Below are positions 9,022 to 19,880 of a stretch of DNA of 64,000 nucleotides, in pieces. Position 1 is the first letter of the stretch. The number at the start of each line of letters is the position of its first letter. The DNA lies in NCBI GenBank assembly GCA_017307505.1, contig JAFKEE010000032.1, positions 62,001 through 126,000 on the forward strand, in the 5' to 3' direction. Both the position numbers and the translations under genes were made by a program. A model generated the notes under the pieces. The model ran no database searches, was not told where the DNA came from, and worked only from the letters and a program-made list of their open reading frames with translations. This DNA is from Acidobacteriota bacterium. GTDB lineage: Bacteria > Acidobacteriota > Terriglobia > Bryobacterales > Bryobacteraceae.

Positions 9022-10155
9022 ATGAAAAAGATTCGCTACGGACGTTACGAAGAGACAGACCTGGGCCTTTCGGCCGAGGATCTGATGCAGATGCTGGGCG
9101 ACCTCATGCTTGACAGCGGCTTCGACGGCTGGCGCGAGCTGACCATGGAAGAGCTGCGCGAGGCGCTGAAGCGGGCCCTGGAAGAGAAAGGCGAATTCGA
9201 CAAACAGACCATCGAACGCGCCTTGGACGGCTTGCTCGCCAAACTTGAGGAAGAAGGGTACCTGAACAAGGAAGACGACCCGCAGCAGCCGGTAAAAGTG
9301 GAAATCACGGACAAGGCCATCGACTTCCTGGGCTTCAAAACGCTGAAGGACCTGATGGGCGCGCTGGGCAGGTCGTCGTTCGGAGCGCATGAGACGCGCG
9401 ACCTGTCGACCGGCGTGGAGTCCAGCGGGTCGTCGAAGAAGTGGGAGTTCGGCGACACGCTGAACCTGGATGCCAGCGCCACGCTATTCTCTGCCCTACA
9501 GCGCGAAGGACTAAAACTGCCGCTGGAGATCGAGTACGACGACCTGCACGTGCACCAAAGCGAATACCAGAGCTCGTGCGCGACGGTGCTGATGCTGGAC
9601 TGCAGCCACTCGATGATCCTCTACGGCGAAGACCGCTTCACGCCAGCCAAGCGCGTGGCCCTGGCGTTGTCTCACCTGATCCGCACGCAATTTCCGGGCG
9701 ATTCTCTGCGGCTGGTGCTGTTCCATGATTCGGCGGAAGAGGTGCGGCTGGGTGAACTGGCCCGGGTCCAGGTGGGTCCTTACTACACCAACACCCGGGA
9801 CGGGCTGATTCTGGCACAGCGCATCCTGGCGTCGGAAAAGAAGGACATGAAGCAGATCGTGATGATCACCGACGGCAAACCTTCCGCCCTGACACTCGAC
9901 GATGGCCGGATCTACAAGAACCCCATGGGCCTGGATCCGCTGGTGCTCAGCAAGACCCTGGAAGAGGTGGGCCGCTGCAAGCGGGCCGGGATCCTGATCA
10001 ACACGTTCATGCTGGCCAGCGACTATTCGCTGGTGCAGTTCGTCCAGAAGGTGACGGAGATGTGCAAGGGCAAGGCCTATTTCACGACGCCGTACAACCT
10101 GGGGCAGTACCTGCTGATGGACTTCCTGAACAGGAAAACGCGCACGATTCACTGA
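9022..10155 (+). CDS. VWA-domain partner protein (chelatase D-like)
   Basis: The 377-residue protein has a helical, charged N-terminal half (residues 1-150) and a von Willebrand A domain from ~180. The metal-ion site is MLDCSHSM (DxSxS), with a later ITDGKPS. The VWA domain serves as the docking partner of MoxR/chelatase-type AAA+ ATPases such as the one just upstream. No signal peptide or membrane helix is apparent, so it is probably cytoplasmic. The client protein of the pair is unknown. Confidence 0.82.
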   Translation: MKKIRYGRYEETDLGLSAEDLMQMLGDLMLDSGFDGWRELTMEELREALKRALEEKGEFDKQTIERALDGLLAKLEEEGYLNKEDDPQQPVKVEITDKAIDFLGFKTLKDLMGALGRSSFGAHETRDLSTGVESSGSSKKWEFGDTLNLDASATLFSALQREGLKLPLEIEYDDLHVHQSEYQSSCATVLMLDCSHSMILYGEDRFTPAKRVALALSHLIRTQFPGDSLRLVLFHDSAEEVRLGELARVQVGPYYTNTRDGLILAQRILASEKKDMKQIVMITDGKPSALTLDDGRIYKNPMGLDPLVLSKTLEEVGRCKRAGILINTFMLASDYSLVQFVQKVTEMCKGKAYFTTPYNLGQYLLMDFLNRKTRTIH

Positions 10156-10181
10156 CGGCTTTTGCCGCTACAGTAGGAATC

Positions 10182-12494
10182 ATGCATCGAAGTGACTGGC
10201 AATGGGAGAACGAGATTCTGGAGCGGTTCTCCACGCTGCCGCACGGCCGCTCGAATTATAAGCACCTGGTTCGCGAGCTGGGACTGAAGGGCGAGAATCG
10301 CCAGGCGCTGGAAGACACGCTCGACCGGCTGGCGCGCAAAGGCGCGCTCATCGAACTCAAAGGCGGCCAGTATGTGCTGCCGCGCTGCACACAGGAATAT
10401 GCCGTCGGGCGGCTGAACATGCACCGCGACGGCTACGGCTTCGTCATCCCCGAGACGCAGCCCTTGGGGCTGACCGGAGACGTCTTCCTACCCCCCAATT
10501 CGATGGGCGCAGCCATGCACGGCGATCGCGTGCTGGCGCGGATTACCCGCGTGCAGGGTGGACGAGCGGAAGGGGAGATCCGCAAGATCCTGCGGCGCGC
10601 GCATCCGACCGTGGTGGGAGAATTCCGTCTCGGCCGGCGGCAGAGCTTCGTCGTTCCGCACGACAGCAAGCTGCAAAAGTGGGTGCTGATCCCCGATGGC
10701 ATGGAACTGCCGCCGGCCGGTGTGAATCCCGACCGGATCGGCGCGGCGCCACTCAACTTGCGCGGGCCCGAGGATCTCGACGGCCTGATCGTGAACGTGG
10801 AAATCGTCGAATATCCGGATCACGCCGACGACTACCCCGTGGGCCGCGTGGTGGAGGTTCTGGGCCATCCGGACGACTTCGGCGTTGACGTGGAAGTCAC
10901 CATCCGCAAGCACCATCTGCCGAACCGTTTTCCACCCGAGGTCCTGGAACAGGCGCAGAATGTGCCCGGCGTGATCACTCAGGCGGAACTGGAGGGCCGG
11001 CGCGATTTCCGCGGCATGGAGATCGTGACGATCGACGGCGAAACGGCGCGTGACTTCGACGACGCCGTCTGGGTCGACCGCCTGGAGAACGGGCACTACG
11101 CGCTGCACGTGCACATCGCCGACGTCAGCCACTACGTTCGGCCGGGCACGCCAATCGACCTGGAAGCTCTGGTGCGCGGGACAAGCGTCTACTTCCCCGA
11201 TCGCGCCGTCCCGATGCTCCCGCTGGAACTTTCGACCGAGATCTGCTCGCTGAAGCCCCAGGTGGACCGCCTCTGCATGAGCGCGCTGCTGGAGATCGAC
11301 CGCCAGGGCCAGGTCGTGAAACAGGAGTTTTGCCGCGGCATCATCCGCAGTGTGGAGCGGATGACGTATACCAACGTTCATCTGCTGCTGGAGGGGGACG
11401 CGGCGCAGCGCGAGCGCTACAAGGACCTGATCCCGAAGTTCGAGCTGATGAAGGAACTGGCGCTGGTGCTGAACAGACAGCGCATGCGGCGCGGCTCCAT
11501 CGATTTCGACCTGCCGGAGCCCCTCGTGGTGTTCGATGCGCAGGGCGTGATGACGGGCATTGCGAGGACGCCCAGGAACATCGCCCACCGCCTGATCGAG
11601 GAGTTCATGCTGGCGGCAAACGAGGCCGTGTCGAGCCATCTGGAGTCGCACCTGGACGAGTCGATTTACCGCGTGCACGAGGTGCCCGATCCACAGCGCG
11701 TGATGGAGTTCGAAGAGATCGCGTCCCGTTTCGGCTACTCTCTGGGAATCCCTGCGATGCCGGTCAAGCGCTACCGCCAGGTGGACCGCAAGAATGACGG
11801 CCGGCGGATTATGCGCGTGATCGAACGGGCGGACGACAGCTTCCGCGTGGCCTCAAAGATGTACCAGAAGCTGGTGGAGAAGCTGGAGGGCAAACCCGAG
11901 GAGCGGATCCTGAGCTATCTCATGCTGCGGTCGCTGAAGCAGGCGCGCTACTCCACGAAGAACGTCGGGCACTTCGCCCTGGCGGCGAAATCGTACACGC
12001 ACTTCACCTCGCCCATCCGGCGTTATCCCGACCTGCTGGTGCACCGGCTACTGGGCGGTCTACTGGACGGCAAGCCGGCCCCCATCCTGGGGCTGCCAGT
12101 GATGGCGGAACAGAGCTCGGATACCGAGCGCCGCGCGGCTGAGGCGGAACGGGAACTGCTGGAGTGGAAGAAGGTCAAGTTCATGATCGACCGGGTAGGC
12201 GAAGACTTCTCCGCCCTGGTGATCTCCACCGCCAAGTTCGGCTTCTTCGTGGAACTGGACGACCTTTTCGTGGAAGGGCTGGTGCCGATCGACTTCCTGC
12301 CGGGCGAGCGTTGGAATTTCCAGGAGAATTCGCGCACGATCGTGGCGGATCGCAGCCGCAAAGAGATCCGGATTGGCGATAAAGTAAAAGTCCGGCTTGA
12401 TCGCGTGGACGCCGTGGAGAAGAAGCTGATCTTCTCCGTCGTCGTGCCCGGTCCGCCGAAAGGGATCAGGCGGAAGGGAGGCAAGGGGCGATGA
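10182..12494 (+). CDS. rnr: ribonuclease R
   Basis: RNase R is a processive 3'-to-5' exoribonuclease that degrades structured RNA. The 770 residues show, in order, an N-terminal winged helix (HGRSNYKHLVRELGL), two cold-shock-like domains, the RNB catalytic domain with the acidic centre IDGETARDFDDAV, and an S1 domain (FGFFVELDDLFVEGLVP). A short basic tail KGIRRKGGKGR ends the protein. The ATG at 10182 is preceded by TAGGA at good spacing; longer in-frame starts lie inside the upstream gene and are less likely. Its stop overlaps the start of the next gene (ATGA), so the two are translationally coupled. Confidence 0.95.
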   Translation: MHRSDWQWENEILERFSTLPHGRSNYKHLVRELGLKGENRQALEDTLDRLARKGALIELKGGQYVLPRCTQEYAVGRLNMHRDGYGFVIPETQPLGLTGDVFLPPNSMGAAMHGDRVLARITRVQGGRAEGEIRKILRRAHPTVVGEFRLGRRQSFVVPHDSKLQKWVLIPDGMELPPAGVNPDRIGAAPLNLRGPEDLDGLIVNVEIVEYPDHADDYPVGRVVEVLGHPDDFGVDVEVTIRKHHLPNRFPPEVLEQAQNVPGVITQAELEGRRDFRGMEIVTIDGETARDFDDAVWVDRLENGHYALHVHIADVSHYVRPGTPIDLEALVRGTSVYFPDRAVPMLPLELSTEICSLKPQVDRLCMSALLEIDRQGQVVKQEFCRGIIRSVERMTYTNVHLLLEGDAAQRERYKDLIPKFELMKELALVLNRQRMRRGSIDFDLPEPLVVFDAQGVMTGIARTPRNIAHRLIEEFMLAANEAVSSHLESHLDESIYRVHEVPDPQRVMEFEEIASRFGYSLGIPAMPVKRYRQVDRKNDGRRIMRVIERADDSFRVASKMYQKLVEKLEGKPEERILSYLMLRSLKQARYSTKNVGHFALAAKSYTHFTSPIRRYPDLLVHRLLGGLLDGKPAPILGLPVMAEQSSDTERRAAEAERELLEWKKVKFMIDRVGEDFSALVISTAKFGFFVELDDLFVEGLVPIDFLPGERWNFQENSRTIVADRSRKEIRIGDKVKVRLDRVDAVEKKLIFSVVVPGPPKGIRRKGGKGR

Positions 12495-13204
12495 AACGCT
12501 GGGCATTGAGGCTTGGGTTGGCGATTCTCGCAATCTACGTGGTGTTTCTGGGCGTCATGTACGCGGCGATGACGAAATCACCCATGGAATTCAGCCGCTT
12601 CATGATGGTTCTGCCCATGCCGCTGATGTACGCCACACCTTTTCCCCCGATGTGGGCGAAGGCGCGGGCGGGCACGGTGAAACCAGGTGACCTGGCGCCC
12701 GATTTTACGCTGGAGCGGCAGGACCGGCAGGGGCGCGTGCGCCTGTCGGAATTGCGTGGCTCGCGTCCGGTGGTGCTGGTTTTCGGGAGCTACACTTGAC
12801 CGCCATTTCGGCGGGAGGTTCCCGTCCTGAACGCGATGTACCGCGAATTCCGCGATAGGGTCGATTTTTACGTTGTTTACATCCAGGAAGCGCACGCCAG
12901 CGACATGTGGCAGTTACCGGTGAATGAAAAAGACGGCGTAATTTTCGCCGCGCCGAAGACGCAGCAGGACCGCTCGCTTGTCGCCTCGGCCTGTGTCCGC
13001 AAGCTCGGCCTGGAGCTGCCGGCGCTGATTGACGGCATTGATAATGCGGTCGATATGGCTTATACCGGCTGGCCGGACCGGCTCTATGTCATCGACAAGG
13101 ACGGCTATGTGCGCTACAAGAGCGGCCCCGGTCCTTTCGGGTTCCATCCGGAAGAGATGCGGCCTGCGCTCGCTCAGGTAGCCGGACAGAATCCAAAGAA
13201 CTGA
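12491..13204 (+). CDS. deiodinase-like thioredoxin-fold selenoprotein (TGA at codon 103 read as Sec)
   Basis: Read through the TGA at 12797-12799, the frame gives 237 residues with one continuous fold. An N-terminal membrane anchor (residues 7-27) is followed by a thioredoxin-like start (GDLAPDFTLERQD). The active site is VFGSYT-Sec-PPFRRE, and YIQEAHASDMW lies at 130-140. The last two segments match the iodothyronine deiodinase family (PF00837: GSxT-Sec-PPF and YIEEAHASDGW). The TGA sits where that family has its catalytic Sec. A SECIS-like hairpin begins 10 nt later. An ordinary gene caller would report a 102-residue stub and a separate downstream piece. The start overlaps rnr (ATGA). The bacterial substrate is unknown; a redox or peroxide-reducing role is as likely as dehalogenation. 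No selenocysteine machinery is in the window. Confidence 0.88.
12800..12826 (+). promoter_or_regulatory. bacterial SECIS-like element
   Basis: Immediately after the in-frame TGA, bases 12810-12826 (GGCGGGAGGTTCCCGTC) fold into a 7-bp stem with one G-U pair and a GGU apical loop. The loop GG is 18-19 nt after the TGA, close to the 19-20 nt in E. coli fdhF, whose loop also presents AGGU. SelB would bind this loop to recode UGA. The position falls in the 16-37 nt window described for bacterial SECIS elements. Confidence 0.78.
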
Positions 13205-13507
13205 AACCCTTCTCCCCGCCGCAGCATCTGACGGGATGTGAAGGAAGACGACTTACGCCAGGCTGTTAGCCACCAGATATCCGTGGATCGTGCGGTGCTC
13301 GCCGCCCTCTTTGCAGGGACTGCGCGCCGTCAAAGAGTCCTCCTGGATTGTCCGGCAATGGCTTATGAGCCGCGTTTTTTCATGACTCCACCAGCGCCCG
13401 GGGAACCCGACGATTTCATCCTGGCGCCCACTGCGCCCGACAGCGGCCCGTTTTCTCATCTGCTTGTCGAACTTCTGGCCGACGACGCGCGCAAATAACG
13501 GCAAATC
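13205..13507. other. convergent intergenic region with one weak ORF
   Basis: The region lies between the selenoprotein gene and the archaemetzincin gene. On the plus strand an 86-codon frame (GTG 13238 to 13498) contains APTAPDSGPFSHLLVELL, but it has no recognised domain and no convincing ribosome site. The opposite strand is open over much of the same stretch. I do not call a gene, and I see no clear terminator with a T-tract. Confidence 0.3.
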
Positions 13508-14052
13508 CTATCTCCGGGTGAAGGCATCGGCGCACGGCCGGCAGTAGGCCGCCTGGCGCAAATCGATGCGCTCCACCGTATGGGCGGAGGACATCACGCA
13601 GCGCCAGTCGGTGCAATGGCGCAGCCCCTGGGTGTGGCCAAGTTCGTGCAACAGTTCCTTGAAGAGGCGCTGGGAAACCGCCTCTTCCCGGGGCGGCAGG
13701 CCATAATATTCGTCACGCAGCCGGTGGGTGGACACGATGGCCGCGGGGCCGGCCAATTGCGCCTCTCCGAACACAAACGTCAAAACAGGAACGTAGAGAT
13801 CCAGCGCCGTGACGCCCAGCACCACTGTGCCCGCCGGCGGTTTGCGCGCCTGCAGTTGCCCTAGGACGGGTGTAGACCAGGCCTGCATCCGGTAGGCGTC
13901 GAAGGCATAATCGATGGGGACCGGTTCGGTCTCCACACGGCACGAGACAGCCAGAGAGCGCGCGGCGTTGGCGGCCAGGCGGTCGAGTACCGAGAGCGGC
14001 GGCAACCCCTCGCCGCTCGCCAGGGACAGCGGGACGAGGTGGATGGCTGAGA

Positions 14053-14056
<4 letters not shown>
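13508..14056 (-). CDS. amzA: archaemetzincin-family zinc metalloprotease
   Basis: The 182-residue protein carries the diagnostic archaemetzincin motif: HELGHTQGLRHC (HExxHxxGxxHC), then CVMSSA (CxMxxS), then the paired cysteines YCRPC. The first motif binds the catalytic zinc and the cysteines a structural zinc. No signal peptide is evident, so it is probably cytoplasmic like its archaeal relatives; substrates are unknown. The GTG start overlaps the stop of the sigma54 activator gene, placing it at the end of the redox operon. That coupling to a two-component/NrfD cluster is unusual. Confidence 0.9.
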
Positions 14057-15401
<1,345 letters not shown>

Positions 15402-15405
<4 letters not shown>

Positions 15406-17078
15406 ACATTCGTTCCTTGCGATATTGGATCGGCCGTCCCAGCCGCTGGAGCCGGGCCGCCGGGAGTCTCTGCTGGAGCACACAGCGGCAGGTGCACGAT
15501 GAACTCGGCGCCTTGCCCGGGGGAGGACTGCACGCCCAGACTGCCGCCATGGCGTTCCACGATGCCTTTCGCGACGGCCAGCCCCAGTCCTGTCCGGTGC
15601 TGGTTGTCTTTCGTGCTGAAGAAGGGCTCGAAGATCTGCTGCTGAATCGTGGAGGGGATGCCGGGGCCGTTGTCCTTCACGCGCAGCACGATGCCCTGCC
15701 CCGCGGGCCCGGTTTCCGTAATCACCCGGATCTCGCCCCCCTTGCCCAGGGCCTCGGAGGCATTGACCACCAGCACGATCAGCACCTGCTGGATCTGACC
15801 GGCATCGCACTGCACTTCGGGCAGGGCGGGATCGAGCTGCTTGATGAGCACGGTCTGAGCCAGGTCGAGCTGGTGTGCGATAAGGGTGACGGCGCGCTCC
15901 ACCACCTGATTGATCTGGACCGGCGCGCGTTGCGGCGGCGACTGCCGGGCGAAGGCCAGCAGGTTCTTCATGAGCTCCCCGCAGCGGCGGCTCTCCCGCT
16001 CAATCACCTGCAGGCTCTCGGTCATCCGCTGGCGCGTCGCCTGGTCGAGGTCCGGCTTCTTGAGGTCCTTGATGGTGAGGCGGGCGTAGGTGAGCATGCC
16101 GAACAGCGGATTGTTCACCTCATGCGCCACGGTAGCCGCCAGACGGCCGAGCGAGGCCATCTTCTCGGTGTGGATCAGGCCTTTGTGGGCGGTTTCCAGT
16201 TCGGCCGTCTTCTGCTGGACCCGGGTCTCGAGCGTGTGGGCCCAGCGCGTGAGCTCGGAATGGGCCTCCTCCAGTTCGGCGGCCATCTCGTTGAACGATG
16301 CGGCCAGAACGCCCATCTCATCGCTGGAGTGGACATCGATGCGGTGCCCGAAGTCGCCCTGCGCCAGTTTGCTGGTGCCCACCATCATCTCGCGCATGGG
16401 GCGATGGACAAACCACCAGACGAAACCGATGGACAGGAGGCAGGCGAAGATCGCCGTGGCTGCGGTGAAGCCGTAGGCCTGCGTGCGGTGCTCCGCGAGT
16501 TGGGCATCCACGGAGTCGAGCGCCAGGTGGGCATCGATGACGCCGAGGATGCGGCGTTCGGCCGGGTGGGCGTGGCAAGCGGCATTCGAGCACTCCGTGG
16601 CGTTCTCGATGGGGCGGATCACGGCCAGGGTGCGGCGTCCGTCGGGTCCGAAGAAGATCCGGGCGCGGTCGTGGCGGGCCAGTTTCGTCAGCGGGCGGGA
16701 TTGGGCGTGGCAGGCGTAGCAGCTCTCGGCGCCCTTGTCGACCATGCTGCCGATCTCTTTCGGATCGGTGGAGTGGCGGACCTGCCCTTCCTCATTGATG
16801 ATCCGCAGCTTGCGGATGCCCGGTTCGCGGCCGATGTCGCGAATCATCGAATAGAGCATCTCGCGGTCGTTGTGCAGCATCGCCTGCCAGGCGGAGGAAT
16901 GGACTACGTCGGAGATTCGTTCGGCGGAAAGTGAAACCAGCGCCTCGAGATGTTTCTGCTCGAGGCGCTGGAGGACATAAGCAAAGAGGGTAAAACAGAC
17001 GATGACGGCGGCCAGCAGACACCCCGCCAGCTTGGCTGCGAGACCAAAACGGGGTAGCTGGATGGCGTGCTGAGTCAA
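15402..17078 (-). CDS. sensor histidine kinase with c-type haem motifs in the sensory domain
   Basis: The 558-residue membrane kinase has TM1 at ~14-36 and an extracytoplasmic sensor domain (~37-200) with C120-x2-C123-H124 and C163-x4-C168-H169. TM2 is at ~203-222, followed by a HAMP domain, a coiled coil, a HisKA domain (VAHEVNNPLFG) and an HATPase (VNASEALG, DNGPGI, GLGLAVAKG). CxxCH attaches covalent haem c in the periplasm; CX4CH is a rarer haem variant. The kinase probably senses redox state or a haem ligand. It sits between the NrfD-like and regulator genes, 6 bp from the former and overlapping the latter. A proline/alanine-rich tail follows the HATPase. Confidence 0.9.
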
Positions 17079-17084
17079 ACGGTC

Positions 17085-18263
17085 TCAGTCTCCCCGGGCG
17101 AGTGAATGCGCATAGGCGCGGTCTTCCAGCACGGGTACTTCAGGCACTGGTTCATGCTCTTCGGCTTCGAACACGGGCAGGTAGTGGGCCGCCGTGCGGA
17201 AGACGAAGAATCCGAAGGCCACCATGGCCAGCGTGACCGAAATCTCGGTCCACTTCGGCACATAATGCACTCCGGAAGAGGCTTCCAGCCCGGTGACGCT
17301 GACATTCAGCCGGTGCGTGACGAAACCCAGCAGGAAGAGAACCGTGCCGACGTAGATCGCCTGCGGGTTCTCGCGGGTGCGTTCGCGGAAGAACATCAGC
17401 ATGGGTACGCCCATGAGAACGATCTCCAGGCCGAACAGCCAGCGCTCCCAGCCGGGATTGTTCAGGGTGGCCAGTGCGCCCCGGTGATAGAGGTCCAGGA
17501 AGCGCATGGTGAGATAGACTGCGATGACCACGGCGAGCACGCGGGTCATGCGCTGCACCAGCGGGAACTCCAACTGGCGGCCGAAGGCCTTGGCGCTGTG
17601 CCACGATTCGAAGATCGTCATGGCCAGGCCGGTGGCGATGGCCGAGACGTAGAACAGAACCGGCAGCAGCGGCGAGTACCACAGCGGATGGAGCTTGGTG
17701 GGCAGGATGAGGAAGACGCTGCCCAGCGAACTCTGGTGGAGCGTGGACAGGATAACGCCCAGGATGATGATGGGCAGCATTACATTCTTGAGAATGCGGT
17801 GCGCTTTCACCAGTCCGAGCTTTTCCAGCACCATCGGCAGGAATTCGAGGAACAGGACGGAGGTGTACAACGTCACGCACCAGCCCACCTCGAACATGAC
17901 CGACCGCGGATTCCACATGATGAGCGGGTGCCACACGCGATAGGGCCGGCCGAGATCGAACATCAGCGCCACGGTGACCAGCAGGTATCCCAGGAAGGCC
18001 GTGAGGATCGCCGGCCGGACCACCGCATGGTAGCTCTTGAGGTTAAAGATATGGACGATGGCGGCCAGCGTGAAACCGCCGGCGGCCAGGCCGACGCCGC
18101 AGAGGACATCGAAGCCCACCCAGATGCCCCACGGAAACTGATCGCTCAGGTTCGTGGAGGCGCCCAGGCCGTAGTAGAACCGGACAAAGGTGGCATAGGC
18201 GGCCACCACCATGATGACGGCGAACAGGCCTCGCCAGAAGTAGGAGCGCAGGGCGTTCGTCAT
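17085..18263 (-). CDS. NrfD/HybB-family membrane quinone-interacting subunit
   Basis: The 392-residue integral membrane protein has about ten hydrophobic segments. Its start (SYFWRGLF...QFPWGIWVGFDVLCGVGLAAGGF) is typical of the NrfD/HybB/PsrC family. These proteins pass electrons between quinones and an associated 4Fe-4S subunit. The ATG at 18263 has an excellent AAGGAGG site and overlaps the stop of the 4Fe-4S gene. No molybdopterin or hydrogenase catalytic subunit follows, so this is an incomplete oxidoreductase set or a stand-alone redox relay. Confidence 0.9.
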   Translation of the reverse strand: MTNALRSYFWRGLFAVIMVVAAYATFVRFYYGLGASTNLSDQFPWGIWVGFDVLCGVGLAAGGFTLAAIVHIFNLKSYHAVVRPAILTAFLGYLLVTVALMFDLGRPYRVWHPLIMWNPRSVMFEVGWCVTLYTSVLFLEFLPMVLEKLGLVKAHRILKNVMLPIIILGVILSTLHQSSLGSVFLILPTKLHPLWYSPLLPVLFYVSAIATGLAMTIFESWHSAKAFGRQLEFPLVQRMTRVLAVVIAVYLTMRFLDLYHRGALATLNNPGWERWLFGLEIVLMGVPMLMFFRERTRENPQAIYVGTVLFLLGFVTHRLNVSVTGLEASSGVHYVPKWTEISVTLAMVAFGFFVFRTAAHYLPVFEAEEHEPVPEVPVLEDRAYAHSLARGD

Positions 18264-19003
18264 GACCGTCCCTCCTTGCGCGCCACTGCTTCCTTCCGGT
18301 GGGAGATCCAATGGATGCCGCCCATCAGCACGGAGCCCATCACCACCACGTCCGGCACGTGTTGCAGTGCGTTCCAGGTGAGGGCGGGTAGCGCCGACTT
18401 AATGACCTTGGTGTTGTACCCGATCTGCTCGAAAGGCACGGAGGAAAGGACCAGAACCGAGGTTCCGCCCACCTCCTCCACCCCGTAGATCTTTGGATGG
18501 TATTCCTTCGGCTTCTCGGCGATCCGCTTCCGGGCTTCCGCGATGAGCTCGTCGCGGTTGCCGGTGATGGTTGCGCCGTACCCGCAGGCTTCACTGCATC
18601 GGGTCACGCCGCCACCAGGTACGCGGTCGCTGCACATGTCGCACTTGCGAACCTTGGGCAGCCGGGCCTCCCACTCGTAGGTGGGCACCTGGAACGGGCA
18701 CGCTACCATGCAGTAGCGGCAACCCATGCAGCGGTCCTCGTCATAGACGACCGGGCCGGCTGCTGTTTTCTGCAACGCCGCGACCGGACAAACCGAAGCG
18801 CAGGCGGGATCCTGACAGTGCATGCAGAGCTTCCGGGAAAACTTCTCCCCAAAGGTGCGGATTGTCGTGAGCTTGTGAGAAGAGATCTTCTCTTCGGCTG
18901 CGATCTTCTCGTTGTACGGCAGCTTCCAGCGGGTCGAGCAGGCTTCTTCGCACTGCCGGCACCCGACGCAAAGTGTGCTGTCGTATAGGATAGCCTTGGA
19001 CAT
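18260..19003 (-). CDS. HybA-like 4Fe-4S ferredoxin subunit with C-terminal membrane anchor
   Basis: The 247-residue protein has four cysteine clusters in HybA/DmsB order: CVGCRQCEEAC, CMHCQDPACASVCP, CMGCRYCMVACP, and CDMCSDR with later C residues. These would bind four cubane clusters. A single hydrophobic segment near the C-terminus (~215-235) would anchor it. HybA-type proteins usually have a Tat signal; none is seen here, so the protein may face the cytoplasm. It forms a pair with the NrfD-like protein encoded downstream. Confidence 0.9.
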   Translation of the reverse strand: MSKAILYDSTLCVGCRQCEEACSTRWKLPYNEKIAAEEKISSHKLTTIRTFGEKFSRKLCMHCQDPACASVCPVAALQKTAAGPVVYDEDRCMGCRYCMVACPFQVPTYEWEARLPKVRKCDMCSDRVPGGGVTRCSEACGYGATITGNRDELIAEARKRIAEKPKEYHPKIYGVEEVGGTSVLVLSSVPFEQIGYNTKVIKSALPALTWNALQHVPDVVVMGSVLMGGIHWISHRKEAVARKEGRS

Positions 19004-19080
19004 CTGGTCCTCTTGATGCTCTACTTAATCTATATCAGACTTTAGGGTCGATTGTTCTATTTTTCTACAATGAAGCGCGC

Positions 19081-19749
19081 TTAACTCAAGAGGTACTGCT
19101 TCGCCGCTTTGTGCCAAACGTCGACAGGAAGGTTCGCTGTGGCGTCTTTCGACGGGCGTCCGCCGTCGGCCGCGGTGGCACCGGCCAACTGGGGCTGCAA
19201 TCCAAAGAAACCTTCCGCCGCTTCCTTCATCCAGGACGAGAGCAGGTTAGCGGGCAGCAGGTTGCGGCTCGGGCCTTCTTCGTCGGGAGCGAACACGGAC
19301 ATCAGCCAGCCCTGGCCATAGGGGTCTTCGCGCAGCAGGTGCGGGTTGTTGGCCAGTTCGGCATTCACTTCCACCACTTCACCTTCCACGGGCGAGATCA
19401 TTTCGATCTTATCTTCGCCGCGATAGAGCGAGATCACCTTCTGCCCCTGACGAACCCAATGGCCGGGCTTCGGCAGTTCGATGCGGTCGACCGGTCCGGC
19501 CAGGATGGCGGCAAATTCGTCGGCGCCGACGCGATGAACGTTCTTCCGTTCCCGGTGCAGCCAGGTATGGCCGGGGTGATACCGCAGGGTGGCGGGGACT
19601 CGGAATCCGCTCAGGATTTCGTCATTCACTTCGGACGCGGCGGAGTTGGGCTCTTCCGCCATCGACAGCGCCGGAACGCGCTTGCGGTTCAGAATCATGT
19701 CAACAGCGATGAACACTGCGAAAGTTACGATAACGAGTAGGACGGTCAT
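19081..19749 (-). CDS. membrane-anchored GcvH-like protein lacking the lipoyl lysine
   Basis: Residues 1-20 are a membrane anchor. From ~55 the protein follows glycine-cleavage H protein (YHPGHTWL, then VRQGQKVISLYRG, then ISPVEGEVVEVN, then DPYGQGWL). Aligned ungapped on the SP motif, the lipoyl-lysine position of H protein is Glu here, and no glycine-cleavage genes are nearby. It is therefore unlikely to be a glycine-cleavage carrier. A C-terminal extension of ~70 residues has no recognised domain. It is the first gene of the redox operon and probably an accessory of the 4Fe-4S/NrfD pair. Role is inference. Confidence 0.82.
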   Translation of the reverse strand: MTVLLVIVTFAVFIAVDMILNRKRVPALSMAEEPNSAASEVNDEILSGFRVPATLRYHPGHTWLHRERKNVHRVGADEFAAILAGPVDRIELPKPGHWVRQGQKVISLYRGEDKIEMISPVEGEVVEVNAELANNPHLLREDPYGQGWLMSVFAPDEEGPSRNLLPANLLSSWMKEAAEGFFGLQPQLAGATAADGGRPSKDATANLPVDVWHKAAKQYLLS

Positions 19750-19803
19750 GATGGTTTATCCTCTTTTGCTTCTCAATCCGGCTTGGCCGGTCACTTTGTA
19801 TAT

Positions 19804-19821
19804 GGCAGGTAGGGGACCAAA
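19804..19821 (-). promoter_or_regulatory. candidate sigma54 (-24/-12) promoter
   Basis: On the minus strand TTTGGTCCCCTACCTGCC has the invariant GG-N10-GC spacing, with TGG at -24 and CTGC at -12 (consensus TGGCAC-N5-TTGC). It points into the GcvH-like gene 55 bp away, the first gene of an operon that itself encodes a sigma54 activator. The match outside GG/GC is moderate. Confidence 0.55.
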
Positions 19822-19880
19822 CCAAAAATCGCCGCAACTGATTGATTTCAGGCTACATACAAAAATCGTCCAAAATGGTC

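Noticed and set aside
15406-15810. N-terminal extension of the sigma54 activator
   Set aside because: The extra residues overlap the kinase HATPase domain and look random; ATG 15405 has a good ribosome site and starts right at the receiver domain.
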